Assembly (NCBI GenBank): GCA_964400875.1 | Contig: CAYNWK010000009.1 | Coordinates: 1 to 61,270, forward strand | Source of the DNA: CAYNWK01 sp964400875 | GTDB lineage: Bacteria > Chloroflexota > Anaerolineae > Anaerolineales > UBA4823 | Direction of reading: 5' to 3' | DNA: 61,270 bases | Part shown: one piece after another, positions 41,481-50,208 of the stretch | Numbering within the stretch: the stretch's first letter is position 1 | Layout: every line of letters starts with the position of its first letter | The notes under the pieces: generated by a model | Seen by the model: only the letters and a program-made list of their open reading frames with translations | Databases searched by the model: none | Told to the model about the DNA's origin: nothing | Translations under genes and position numbers: made by a program

Positions 41481-43067
41481 TTATCCTCCTCCCCGGTCTC
41501 TATGCAGGAAAATGTGGCGTTCGTATTCTTTAGGGTCTCCAGTCTCCGGATCGTTCCACAGGATGCGCGGGGTTACTTTCTTTAAGTTTGCCTGCCAGTC
41601 CTCGATGACCAGGACGGCCTCCACATCGACCAGATCGCCTGCTTCCACGGCTTCGTTGATGCGCGCGCTATAGTCCGCAAAGACTTCTTCCAGGGCAGGA
41701 CAGCCGAAATCGAGATCTGGGCATAATCGGGTGGCTGGTGTTTCGTTGACCGTATAAAAACCGACCTGAAGCTGATCGAAGGGAATTTCATGGAGAGGGC
41801 CGTTGCCCTCCTCCGGTGCCAGGTCCTGAATGATGCGTGTAGCGGCTGGCGTCTCAATCCCGTAGACCGGCAGCCCCATATAGCTCAGTATGATTAAGCC
41901 GAGCACGGCGGCTAATCCGATGGCGACTGCGAGGGGGCGTTTGAAAAGCGAACGATGCGGGTTTCGATCGATATAGGGTACGCCGACGAGCAATCCAACC
42001 ATGATGGTGGGCAGGATGATGCCCATGATGGTCTTATCGCCCAACTTGAGCATGCCTTGCAGCCACCAGAAATACCAAGGCGCTTTCGTGTCCAGGGGTG
42101 TTTGCTGGGGGTTGGCGATGTGCTCCAGCGGCGCGCCGCCGTAAATCCGCAGTGCGATCAGCCCAACTAGGAGAAAGATCCCCAAGGAAGTCAAAAAGAC
42201 TTCGTGGGTGAGTAAATCCGGGATCAAGTCGATGCGCTGCTTGCCTTCTTTCTCCTCTTCCTTGGTGACCTCGCCCTCCTCGTACTTGGCCGGCAGGGAA
42301 ATCCCGTGTTCTCGGGCGACCTTGTAATAATGCACGCTGATAATCAGGATCGCCGCCAGGGGCAGCAGGACGACATGCAGCAAGTAGAATCTTAACAGAC
42401 CGCCGGCTCCGATGTCCGGGGCGCCGCGCAGCAGCAAGTTCGCTTCGTTGCCACCAATGGGAGCAGCTTCTGCCATGCTGGTGCCGATGGTCACAGCCCA
42501 ATAAGCCAGCTGGTCCCAGGGGAGCAAGTAGCCGCTGAAGCTCAGGACCAAGGTAATGAATAATAAGACAACACCGGTGAGCCAGGTGAAGCTACGATCT
42601 CCTTTGTACGAACCGGTCAGGTAGGTGCGCAGCATGTGCAAGAAGGTGAAGATCACCATCGCCTCCGCGCCCAACCTGTGGAGGTCCCGGAGCATCTGGC
42701 CGTAAGGCACGTTGCTCAACAGCTCAAGAATCGAGGTGTAGGCTTGATCCGGGGAGGGAGTGTAGTAGATCATCAAAATCAGGCCGGTGAGGGTTTCGAC
42801 GATGAAGAAGAAAGTGGTGAAAAAGCCCAACCTAAAGGTGTGGGCGAAAAATGTGCTGGCTTTCTGATAGTAGCGCGGCCGGATGTGAAATAGGAAGCTG
42901 ACCGTATGCACCTTGTAGCGTGGGTTGGGTCGTTCGGTAGCCGGATCGCCGCGCATCAGGGCGCGCAGTTCTTCCAGGCCAACACCTGCTAGAATTGCCC
43001 GCACGCGCTTGTCGATGGCCTGGCGTGCTTTTTCACGCAGATCATGAAGGTTTAAGGTGTCAAGCAT
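41481..43067 (-). CDS. Cytochrome b subunit of a bc-type quinol:cytochrome c oxidoreductase
   Basis: A 528-residue membrane protein that joins b6-like and subunit IV-like parts in one chain. The heme-binding histidines are His130/His144 and His231/His246, i.e. 13 and 14 residues between the pairs, the b6-type spacing. The quinol-site motif is APWY (329-332) in place of PEWY, as in several menaquinone-using complexes. About seven membrane helices end near residue 400. A hydrophilic C-terminal extension of about 125 residues follows, with no heme motif. GGGGAGG precedes the ATG. Confidence 0.95.
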   Translation of the reverse strand: MLDTLNLHDLREKARQAIDKRVRAILAGVGLEELRALMRGDPATERPNPRYKVHTVSFLFHIRPRYYQKASTFFAHTFRLGFFTTFFFIVETLTGLILMIYYTPSPDQAYTSILELLSNVPYGQMLRDLHRLGAEAMVIFTFLHMLRTYLTGSYKGDRSFTWLTGVVLLFITLVLSFSGYLLPWDQLAYWAVTIGTSMAEAAPIGGNEANLLLRGAPDIGAGGLLRFYLLHVVLLPLAAILIISVHYYKVAREHGISLPAKYEEGEVTKEEEKEGKQRIDLIPDLLTHEVFLTSLGIFLLVGLIALRIYGGAPLEHIANPQQTPLDTKAPWYFWWLQGMLKLGDKTIMGIILPTIMVGLLVGVPYIDRNPHRSLFKRPLAVAIGLAAVLGLIILSYMGLPVYGIETPAATRIIQDLAPEEGNGPLHEIPFDQLQVGFYTVNETPATRLCPDLDFGCPALEEVFADYSARINEAVEAGDLVDVEAVLVIEDWQANLKKVTPRILWNDPETGDPKEYERHIFLHRDRGGG

Positions 43068-43109
43068 GTATCCTCCCCAAAGGGCTAGGAATAGGTAATG
43101 AAGGTTTGT

Positions 43110-43679
43110 TCAGGCATGGCGTTTGCCGATTACCCTGCGGCCGGTATCGATCCGAACCAATGCGCCAGGCTCGTCGGGTAATTGAACCGGCGCGCCGGAT
43201 TCTGCGTCAGTCTCAATGAGGGTCTGCCCGTCGGCGGTCTGGATCTCGATCACGAAGCGATCGAGCGAGCGCGGCGCCGGCCCGCGAATATAATCACCAT
43301 TATTTTGAAACTGTGAGCCGTGGCACGGGCAGATAAATTTGAATTCCTGGTTGTTCCAATTGTACAGGCAGCCCAAGTGGGTGCACACCTTGTATAGGGC
43401 GATCAGCCCTTGATCGGTGTTGGATAACCACAGTTTGACTTTGGGGTAATTGAGCGGCGCGGATCCGACCTCAGGCAGGTCCCCAACCTCGCCGATGGTG
43501 AAAACACCGCCGAATTCCCCTTCCTTGAAGCGCGGTAAAGCGAAGAGAAAGGTCAAACCCCCGAAGCTTACGGTGAGGAACCCCAGAGAAACCAACCAGG
43601 CGAAGTTCAGGAACTCGCGGCGATTGAACTTCATGCCCTCTTGTTCTTCTTCAGGTTGCTTATCTTCCGCATCGGCCAT
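43110..43679 (-). CDS. Rieske iron-sulfur subunit
   Basis: A 189-residue Rieske protein with an acidic N-terminal tail, a Tat motif NRREFLN, an N-terminal membrane anchor (about 26-48), and the [2Fe-2S] domain. Ligands are Cys99/His101 in CTHLGC and Cys117/His120 in CPCHGS; Cys104 and Cys119 would form the stabilising disulfide. It passes electrons from quinol to the c-type cytochromes. It is the first gene of the operon Rieske, cytochrome b, two cytochromes c, and is driven by the promoter at 43727-43755. Confidence 0.96.
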   Translation of the reverse strand: MADAEDKQPEEEQEGMKFNRREFLNFAWLVSLGFLTVSFGGLTFLFALPRFKEGEFGGVFTIGEVGDLPEVGSAPLNYPKVKLWLSNTDQGLIALYKVCTHLGCLYNWNNQEFKFICPCHGSQFQNNGDYIRGPAPRSLDRFVIEIQTADGQTLIETDAESGAPVQLPDEPGALVRIDTGRRVIGKRHA

Positions 43680-43726
43680 TATCGTCTTCTCTCCTGTTAT
43701 TCAATTGCTATCATCTTATTTTGTGG

Positions 43727-43755
43727 ATTGTAGCACAATGGTTTTAAGATAACAA
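43727..43755 (-). promoter_or_regulatory. Promoter of the Rieske/cytochrome b operon
   Basis: On the minus strand TTGTTA (43750-43755), 17 bases, TACAAT (43727-43732), with TG one base before the -10 (TGCTACAAT, extended -10). This is one of the best promoters in the window. The leader to ATG 43679 is about 40 bases with an AGGAG site. Confidence 0.7.
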
Positions 43756-43980
43756 GATAATCTTAGTCCAAATTGGCTTGATTTATCGACGCGGTTCTCA
43801 AACCATTTCGAGACTAGCTTACCAAATTTGGTTCTCGTCGGCTATCCTCCAGAATAACCCAAAAAAGAGTGATTTGAGCCTGCAAAAGGATGATTTCAGG
43901 ATCATCCCTTTCCCTGCTTCCCAGTAGTAAAACAGCTCAGCGCTCAACCTCCAAAGGATGAGATTCAACCGTATTTCTCA

Positions 43981-43989
43981 TGGTATGAT
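43981..43989 (+). promoter_or_regulatory. Extended -10 promoter for the small membrane protein gene
   Basis: TGGTATGAT, identical to the element at 36142-36150, with transcription expected about 25 bases before ATG 44021. Confidence 0.45.
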
Positions 43990-44020
43990 GAGTCCTCGAA
44001 TCCAACTGTTGGAGGGTCAA

Positions 44021-44389
44021 ATGTCTTGGGTTGAGTTCCATGCGCGCCTGGCAAACACAGCGCTCTTCTACTGCCTGATCATGGCGATTTGGGGAGGTTG
44101 GCGTTTCTTGCGCAAACAAGGATTGGGGGGGAGTTACTGGGGGGCGGTGGTCATCGCCGAAGTGTTGATCCTGGCTCAGGGGTTGCTGGGCGGCTACCTG
44201 TGGTTGGCCGGTATGCGGCCGGCTCGAGGAATCCACCTGCTGTACGGCATCGTCAGCGCCATGGCTATGCCGCTGGCTTACACGTACACACGCGGCCGCG
44301 AGGAGCGCCCGGAGATGCTGATCTACACGGTCGCCTTCCTGGTGCTCAGCGGCTTGCTTCTGCGGGCAATCAGCACTGGAGGGTTGTAA
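44021..44389 (+). CDS. Small four-helix membrane protein
   Basis: A 122-residue protein with about four membrane segments (FYCLIMAIWGGWRFL, WGAVVIAEVLILAQGLLGGYLWL, HLLYGIVSAMAMPLAYTY, EMLIYTVAFLVLSGLLLRA). A His-containing loop (RGIHLLYG) could bind heme as in small cytochrome b or heme-A-synthase-like proteins, but there is no proven family. ATG 44021 has GGAGGG at good spacing; the frame is open further upstream. It is divergent from the Rieske operon and 15 bases before the CorC-like gene. Confidence 0.72.
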   Translation: MSWVEFHARLANTALFYCLIMAIWGGWRFLRKQGLGGSYWGAVVIAEVLILAQGLLGGYLWLAGMRPARGIHLLYGIVSAMAMPLAYTYTRGREERPEMLIYTVAFLVLSGLLLRAISTGGL

Positions 44390-44404
44390 GCACAAAGCAT
44401 TCCG

Positions 44405-45703
44405 ATGCGCGGCGCGTTGCTCGAGATCCTGATCATCTTGGGGTTGATCCTGGTCAACGGTTTCCTGGCTATGGCCGAGATCGCCGTTGTTTCAGCGCGC
44501 AAGCTGCGCCTTCAGGCACGAGCCGAGCGGGGCGATCAAGGCGCAGCAGCAGCCTTAAGACTGGCCAATGCGCCGGGGCGCTTCCTCTCCAGCGTGCAGA
44601 TCGGTATCACTCTGGTAGGCATCCTCGCTGGCGCCTTTGGCGGCGCTACCCTGGCTGAACAGCTGGCTGGCTGGTTTATCTCATTGGGCATCCCTGACCG
44701 CTACAGCGAAACCACCGGCGTTGGCATTGTCGTCTTAGGCATCACTTATTTTTCGCTGGTGCTTGGCGAGCTGGCCCCCAAGCAGATTGCCCTGTTGTAC
44801 CCCGAGCGGGTCGCCTCGCTGGCAGCCCGGCCGATGCAGCTGATATCGCGGCTGACTTCGCCAATTGTACGGGTGCTGAGCGCCTCCTCCGCCTTAGTAG
44901 TGCGCGCTTTTGGCATCCGTCCCGGCGACGAGCCGGCGGTCAGCGAAGACGAAGTCAAGCGCTTGATCGATCAAGGCACCGAGCTGGGCGTGTTTGAGCC
45001 CATCGAGGACTCTATCGTCGATCAAGTATTCCGCCTGGGGGACCGGCGGGTGATCTCGCTGACCACCCCGCGCCCGGAGGTGGTCTGGTTGGATTTGGAG
45101 GATCCCCTAGGTGAGAACTTGGAGAAGCTCCGGCGGAGCGACTACCGCTATTTCCCCGTAGCCCGCAGTAAACTGGATAACTTGGTTGGGATGGTCAGCG
45201 CCAGCGACCTGTTCCAGCAGCTGCTGGGCGGTGAGGAACTCGACCTGGAGCGCGCCGTAAAACCCGCTCTGCTCATACCGGAGAACACCCCGGCATTCGT
45301 CTTGTTGGAGCGTATCCGCGTGAGCGGCGCTGAAGCAGCCATGGTGATTGATGAGTATGGCGGCATCCAGGGCCTGGTGAGTTTAACCGACGTACTCGAA
45401 GCGCTGGTGGGTGATTTGCCCGACAGCGAGGAGAAAATCGACCCGGTCATTAGCCGCAGGGAGGACGGCTCCTGGCTGATTGATGGTATGCTCCCGGCGG
45501 ATGAGTTCCGGGGTTTATTCAACCTGGCAGTGCTGCCCGGCGAAGGAGGCGAATTCCAGACTGTGGGCGGTTTCGTCCTGTCGATCCTGGGAACCATCCC
45601 GGAGCCGGGGGAGCATTTCGAGTTCTCCGGTTTGCGGATCGAGGTGGTGGATATGGATGGGCGGCGGATTGATAAGGTGCTGGTTATGCTCAAAGGGGAT
45701 TAA
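44405..45703 (+). CDS. CNNM/CorC-family transporter (DUF21-CBS-CorC_HlyC)
   Basis: A 432-residue protein: an N-terminal DUF21 membrane domain (about 1-190) with NGFLAMAEIAVVSARKLRL, two CBS domains (about 205-335), and a C-terminal CorC/HlyC domain ending in LRIEVVDMDGRRIDKVLV. The family contributes to divalent-cation (Mg2+/Co2+) efflux or resistance; the older name haemolysin is not meaningful. Its stop overlaps the end of the convergent HAD gene by 14 bases. Confidence 0.93.
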   Translation: MRGALLEILIILGLILVNGFLAMAEIAVVSARKLRLQARAERGDQGAAAALRLANAPGRFLSSVQIGITLVGILAGAFGGATLAEQLAGWFISLGIPDRYSETTGVGIVVLGITYFSLVLGELAPKQIALLYPERVASLAARPMQLISRLTSPIVRVLSASSALVVRAFGIRPGDEPAVSEDEVKRLIDQGTELGVFEPIEDSIVDQVFRLGDRRVISLTTPRPEVVWLDLEDPLGENLEKLRRSDYRYFPVARSKLDNLVGMVSASDLFQQLLGGEELDLERAVKPALLIPENTPAFVLLERIRVSGAEAAMVIDEYGGIQGLVSLTDVLEALVGDLPDSEEKIDPVISRREDGSWLIDGMLPADEFRGLFNLAVLPGEGGEFQTVGGFVLSILGTIPEPGEHFEFSGLRIEVVDMDGRRIDKVLVMLKGD

Positions 45704-46406
45704 AACTATCGCTCTTGAGTCGGGTTAGCAATTCAGGCAGCTGGTCCAGGCGCTCAAGCTCGAAATAACGCTCGCTGGCCTCTGTGGGCGGATCGCCATC
45801 TTCGTGAGTCCAGCTCAGCTCGTTCGGCACTAGCACGCCCCAGCCGCCTAATTCCAGGACCGGCAGCACATCAGAGCGCATGGAATTCCCCACCATCAAA
45901 AAATTCTTTGCATCGATCCCGCGGTGTTCGAGGATATCTGAGTAGGTAGCCAGATCCTTTTGCGAAACCACTTCGACGAACTCGAAAAAGCCCTCCAGGC
46001 CGGAAGCGGCTATCTTGAATTGCTGGTGAAACAGGTCGCCCTTGGTGATCAGCATCAAGGGGAGCTCGGCGGAGAGCGCCGCCAGGGTCTCGGCGACGCC
46101 GTCGTAGACCTCGATAACAGCGCGCAGCATTTCCTTGCCCATGTCGAGCAGCGCCTGCACGTCCTCGCTTCGCAGCCGCCCGCTGGTGAGCTCAATCCCC
46201 GCCTCGATCAATGACAGGATGAAGCTCATCACCCCGTAGCCGTAATAGGGCAGGTTGCGCAGCTCCACCGCGTCGACTCGGGCGTCGTCAATTGCGTTGA
46301 TCCCGTATTTTGCCAGGATCTGCCGGAACCGCTCGCGGCCTTGATGGTACAGGCGCTCGTTGTGCCAAAGGGTGTCGTCTGCGTCGAAGGCGATCAGGGA
46401 GAACAT
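45690..46406 (-). CDS. HAD-superfamily hydrolase
   Basis: A 238-residue haloacid dehalogenase-fold phosphatase. Motif I is FDADDTLWHNE (nucleophile Asp), motif II is the Ser/Thr in MLITKGDL, motif III is K in VVSQKDLATY, and motif IV is MVGNSMRSDV, all in order. The cap domain is helical. The substrate is unknown. It is convergent with the CorC-like gene and lies downstream of tRNA-Ser on the same strand, separated by a terminator. Confidence 0.93.
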   Translation of the reverse strand: MFSLIAFDADDTLWHNERLYHQGRERFRQILAKYGINAIDDARVDAVELRNLPYYGYGVMSFILSLIEAGIELTSGRLRSEDVQALLDMGKEMLRAVIEVYDGVAETLAALSAELPLMLITKGDLFHQQFKIAASGLEGFFEFVEVVSQKDLATYSDILEHRGIDAKNFLMVGNSMRSDVLPVLELGGWGVLVPNELSWTHEDGDPPTEASERYFELERLDQLPELLTRLKSDSFNPL

Positions 46407-46466
46407 AACTCTGCTATTCTATCAGTGCGAAAGCGCTGTTAATCAGATAGCTGCAGGTTTAGGGTA

Positions 46467-46503
46467 ACAAAACCGCCCGGCGGCTCCCGGGCGGTCTTTT
46501 ATT
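46467..46503. terminator. Bidirectional intrinsic terminator after tRNA-Ser
   Basis: CCGCCCGG and CCGGGCGG form an 8-bp GC stem with a short loop (46473-46495). It has TTTTG on the minus side and TCTTTTATT on the plus side. It ends the tRNA transcript on the minus strand and insulates the HAD gene. Confidence 0.8.
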
Positions 46504-46509
46504 CTTGCA

Positions 46510-46597
<88 letters not shown>

Positions 46598-46636
46598 AAT
46601 CAATTTACAGCGGATTTCTCTCGGCTGCGGGCGAAA

Positions 46637-47602
46637 TTATACCATAACGTGGATGCCCAGCTGGTCGCGGCTGGCGCCTACTTTGGCGTACAGATAAAGG
46701 GCATGTTCCCAATCCCGCTCGAAGCCGGCAGCCTCCAGCGTAGAAGAAAGCTCGGGCACTACCGGCGCCATCCAGTCGGCCCGGTCCATGCTCAGGCGAG
46801 CGGCCAGGCGGCGGTAATCTTCCAGAAGGGCAGTCGAGTCCTCGATCTGGCAGGCGAGCAGCTCGATTCGCAATCGGCGCCCCTGCCATTCTTCACCCCC
46901 GTCATCCTCGTCCTCGTTGAACAGCAGCAAGCCATATGATCCTTTTTGGGCCTTGCGCCACCACCAGGCGTGTCCGCGTTCGACAGCGTCGATCAACAAG
47001 TGTTCCGAAGGAGCCGCCCACTGCCAGCCCAGGTCCATCAAGCCGGCAGATAGCGCTGTGGAAGGGGCTTCCTGGGCGAATTGCAGGGCTTTAGGGGCTT
47101 CATCGACGCGTACGGGGGTGAAAGGCTCTTCCCTGCCCTTGAAGGCTTCTAGAAGCGGTTCTGAGCGGTATGCGGTGAACTCGGCGACTTTATCGAAGCC
47201 GGTGCGGTCGCACAGGTGCTGGACGGACTGGCGGAAGGAAGCCGTCGCCAGGCGCAGCGTACCGCCCGCGCACTGTTCCCACTGGCCTAACGCGTACTCA
47301 TGTAGCCGTGAGCCGATGCCTCTCCCCTGAGAGCTTGGGTGGACTCGCAAACCCTCCAACCACCACTGCCCGATATCAAGCTGGGTGAGCTTGCCCATGC
47401 CGACGACCTTTCCTCCATACTCAGCAACCGCCAACACGCCTGTTGTGTCTTCCAACCAGTCCTGCCATATGTAAGGCACGTAGTCGTGGCCATCCCAGAT
47501 ATCCTTGGTCAGGTCGAGCACGTCGGCGGTGTCTTTGGGCAGCGCCGGGCGGCAGACCAGCACGTACCAGCTTTCCGGGCGCAGCAAGCTGCGGTCAGCC
47601 AT
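46637..47602 (-). CDS. GNAT-family N-acetyltransferase
   Basis: A 321-residue protein. The N-terminal 150 residues are a GNAT domain with the acetyl-CoA loop LRVHPSSQGRGIGSRLHEYA; the C-terminal half is a second, more divergent alpha/beta domain. Substrate unknown. ATG 47602 is chosen because the frame upstream overlaps the GH1 gene in another reading frame; it overlaps the GH1 stop by 8 bases and is cotranscribed with it. Confidence 0.85.
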   Translation of the reverse strand: MADRSLLRPESWYVLVCRPALPKDTADVLDLTKDIWDGHDYVPYIWQDWLEDTTGVLAVAEYGGKVVGMGKLTQLDIGQWWLEGLRVHPSSQGRGIGSRLHEYALGQWEQCAGGTLRLATASFRQSVQHLCDRTGFDKVAEFTAYRSEPLLEAFKGREEPFTPVRVDEAPKALQFAQEAPSTALSAGLMDLGWQWAAPSEHLLIDAVERGHAWWWRKAQKGSYGLLLFNEDEDDGGEEWQGRRLRIELLACQIEDSTALLEDYRRLAARLSMDRADWMAPVVPELSSTLEAAGFERDWEHALYLYAKVGASRDQLGIHVMV

Positions 47603-48941
47603 CGGCGCCTCCGGTGGGGAAGACTGTCTCGAACGCTGCCGGTGCGAATTCCGCCACGTCCTCGCTGGACAGGCCGTTTTCCCGGCACACGGCAGCATAG
47701 AAGTCGGCGCTGGTACGTTTGCGTCTTGCCTGGCTGTTCTCGTCCAGTTCCCATAAACCGAAGCGCTGCGTCCAGCCGCGCTCCCACTCGAAGTTATCGA
47801 CTAACGTCCAGTGGAAATAAGCCTGGATCCCCCAGTTGAAATTAGCCGCCTTCCAGAGCTGGTGCAGGTGTTCGGCGAGGTAGCGGGGGCGCAGGTGGTC
47901 ATCGGCGTCTTCCACGCCGTTCTCAGTGACGTAGATGGGCAGGCCGAAACCGTAAGCCCACTTCAGCGCCTGGTAAAAGCCCTCCGGATCGTGAGCCAGG
48001 AATGAGTTGTCGCTTAGGGTCGCTTCGGGGTCGTAATAACGCCGGGCGAACAATTCGCCTGGGCGCAGCGGGTCGAAAGCGGCCAGCTCGCGGGTGTAGT
48101 AGTTGAGGCCGAAGTAATCTTGAGTTCCCTTGGCCTCCGGCACCTGCACCCAACCGGCGACTGGCAGGCGCATGCGCCCGTCAACCAGCGCCCGGGAAAG
48201 GGACTCATTAAAAGAACTCGACTGCATTCCGGCTACCCAACGGTCCAGCGGCGACCAGGCGCTGGCCGGACGTATGCCGCGATAGTGGTGGGCCAAGCCG
48301 ACCTTGGCCTGGGGCTGCACCAGGTGAATGGCCCTGTACGCTGCGGCGTGGGCGCGCAGCATATTGGCCTCCACCTGCAATGTAGTCGGCAGGCTGCGCT
48401 CCCCAGGCGGGAATTCGCCAAACAGGTAGCCCGATACGGCGAAGACGTTCGGCTCGTTGATCGTCACCCACAGCTCCACGTACTCTTGCAAGGCTTCTAC
48501 AACTTTACTGGCATATTTGCCGAAACGTTCCGCTACCCCCCGGTCCTTCCAGCCGCCTGTCTCCGCCAGCCACAGCGGATCGGTAAAGTGGTGCAGGGTC
48601 ACCATAGGCGCCAAGCTGCGCTCGCGCATACCCCGGATGATCTCGCGGTAATAGTCCAGGGCTTCCTCGTCCCAGCGGTCCGGGGCGGGCTGCACCCGAC
48701 TCCACTCTATAGACAGGCGGTGGGCGTTCTGTCCACTTTCGGCGGCGCGGTCCAGATCCTCCCGCCAGCGACCGCCCCACCAGTCACAGGCCTTGCCTGA
48801 TTTGTGTCCGTGCAGGATACGCCCGTTTTCTTGTTCCCAGGCGTACCAGTTGTTGTTGGTGTTGCCGCCCTCCACCTGGTGGGAGGAGGTCGCCGTGCCC
48901 CACAGGAAGCCGTGCGGGTAGTGGTAGGTGGCTTGGATCAT
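47595..48941 (-). CDS. GH1 beta-glucosidase/glycosidase
   Basis: A 448-residue (beta/alpha)8 glycosidase. FLWGTATSSHQVEGG is the family N-terminus; acid/base Glu is in WVTINEPNVFAVSGY, and nucleophile Glu in YVTENGVEDADD. It hydrolyses beta-linked glucosides, galactosides or similar from oligosaccharides; there is no signal peptide, so it acts in the cytoplasm. AAGGAC precedes ATG 48941. It heads a two-gene operon with the GNAT gene and is divergent from the thiolase. Confidence 0.95.
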   Translation of the reverse strand: MIQATYHYPHGFLWGTATSSHQVEGGNTNNNWYAWEQENGRILHGHKSGKACDWWGGRWREDLDRAAESGQNAHRLSIEWSRVQPAPDRWDEEALDYYREIIRGMRERSLAPMVTLHHFTDPLWLAETGGWKDRGVAERFGKYASKVVEALQEYVELWVTINEPNVFAVSGYLFGEFPPGERSLPTTLQVEANMLRAHAAAYRAIHLVQPQAKVGLAHHYRGIRPASAWSPLDRWVAGMQSSSFNESLSRALVDGRMRLPVAGWVQVPEAKGTQDYFGLNYYTRELAAFDPLRPGELFARRYYDPEATLSDNSFLAHDPEGFYQALKWAYGFGLPIYVTENGVEDADDHLRPRYLAEHLHQLWKAANFNWGIQAYFHWTLVDNFEWERGWTQRFGLWELDENSQARRKRTSADFYAAVCRENGLSSEDVAEFAPAAFETVFPTGGADG

Positions 48942-48992
48942 GGATTGTCCTTGCATCGGTGAAATGCGTGCAATGGGTTGAATGCAGGGCTA

Positions 48993-49045
48993 ATTTTAGC
49001 CGTCAGCAACGATTTTTGCAAACAGACGGGGTGTTGTGGTAAGCT
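48993..49045. promoter_or_regulatory. Divergent promoters sharing one palindromic -35
   Basis: TTGCAA at 49016-49021 is its own reverse complement. To the left on the minus strand, after 17 bases, is TAAAAT (48993-48998) for the GH1 gene. To the right on the plus strand, after 18 bases, is TAAGCT (49040-49045, preceded by TGG) for the thiolase. Only one polymerase could use the -35 at a time. Confidence 0.55.
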
Positions 49046-49068
49046 TTTTCTTACAGGAGGGTCAACTT

Positions 49069-50202
49069 ATGGACGAAGTCTATATTGTCTCAGCGCTGCG
49101 CACGCCCATCGGGGTGGGAAAACCGCATGGGGCTCTGCAGCCTCTCGCTCCAGTGGACCTGACTGCGCAGGTTCTACAGGAGGCCGTCGCCCGTGCTGGG
49201 GTTGAGCCGGGCCGGGTGGAGGACGTGATCTGGGGCTGTGTGACGCCTCTTGGCGATCAGGGCGCTAACCTGGCGCGCCTGGGCGTGCTCAAGGCGGGTT
49301 TCCCGGTGGAAGTGCCGGCGGTCAGTTTGAACCGTATGTGCGGCTCGGGCCAGCAAGCGGTTCATTTCGCTGCCCAGGCCATCCTGGCGGGCGATATGGA
49401 CGTTATCATCGCCGGCGGCACCGAAATGATGTCTCACCAGCCGCTGGGCAGAGACTGGCCGGAGACCTGGCCGGAGGATTTTCCTTACCGCCTGGTTCAC
49501 CAAGGGGTAAGCGCCGAGATGATGGCCGAGAAATGGGGGTTGGGCCGGGAGATGTTGGATGAATTCGGATATCACAGCCACCTCAAGGCGATGAAAGCCA
49601 TCCAAGCCGGCCGCTTCGAGAGCCAGATCTTGCCGATCTGCCGCCCGGATGGTGTCGAAGTGCGCATCGATGAAGGGGTACGCATGCCCCCGGATCGCGA
49701 GAAAATGGCTGCTTTGAAGCCGGTGTTCAAACAAGGCGGTGTCGTCACGGCTGGAAATTCCAGCCAGATAAGCGATGCGTCCGCTGCACTGGTCCTGGCC
49801 TCAGCCCGAGCTGTTGGTCGATATAACTTGAACCCGCGGGCCAGGATCGTAGCCCGCACCGTGATCGGCTCCGATCCGGTGCTGATGCTGGACGGCCCCA
49901 TCCCGGCAACCCGCCAGGTGCTCGGCAAAGCAGGTCTGGAACTGGAGCAGATCGATGTGATCGAAATCAACGAAGCCTTCGCCTCGGTGGTTCTGGCCTG
50001 GGCGCAGGAGACCGGGGCGGATATGGACAGAGTCAACCCCAACGGTGGGGCCATCGCTATGGGGCACCCGTTAGGCGCCACAGGCGCCATCCTGATGGTG
50101 AAGCTGCTCTATGAGCTGGAACGCACTGGCGGGTGCTATGGATTGCAGACTATGTGCATCGGCCACGGCATGGCCACCGCCACCATCATCGAATGCCTGT
50201 AG
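49069..50202 (+). CDS. Acetyl-CoA acetyltransferase (thiolase)
   Basis: A 377-residue thiolase. The catalytic Cys is in NRMCGSGQQAVHFAAQAI, the His motif is GGAIAMGHPLGATGA, and the second Cys is in MCIGHGMATATIIE. It condenses two acetyl-CoA or cleaves 3-ketoacyl-CoA; the direction depends on neighbours, and none of the usual ones (hbd, crotonase) are here. AGGAGGG precedes the ATG. The next gene, folK, follows by 6 bases. Confidence 0.94.
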   Translation: MDEVYIVSALRTPIGVGKPHGALQPLAPVDLTAQVLQEAVARAGVEPGRVEDVIWGCVTPLGDQGANLARLGVLKAGFPVEVPAVSLNRMCGSGQQAVHFAAQAILAGDMDVIIAGGTEMMSHQPLGRDWPETWPEDFPYRLVHQGVSAEMMAEKWGLGREMLDEFGYHSHLKAMKAIQAGRFESQILPICRPDGVEVRIDEGVRMPPDREKMAALKPVFKQGGVVTAGNSSQISDASAALVLASARAVGRYNLNPRARIVARTVIGSDPVLMLDGPIPATRQVLGKAGLELEQIDVIEINEAFASVVLAWAQETGADMDRVNPNGGAIAMGHPLGATGAILMVKLLYELERTGGCYGLQTMCIGHGMATATIIECL

Positions 50203-50208
50203 ACTAAG

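Larger units (their letters stand above)
43680..44020. other. 341-base divergent intergenic region
   Basis: It holds the operon promoter at 43727-43755, a small inverted repeat GGATGAT-TTCAGG-ATCATCC at 43888-43907, and the extended -10 TGGTATGAT at 43981-43989 for the plus-strand gene. No further gene or RNA was recognised in the stretch 43760-43880. Confidence 0.5.
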
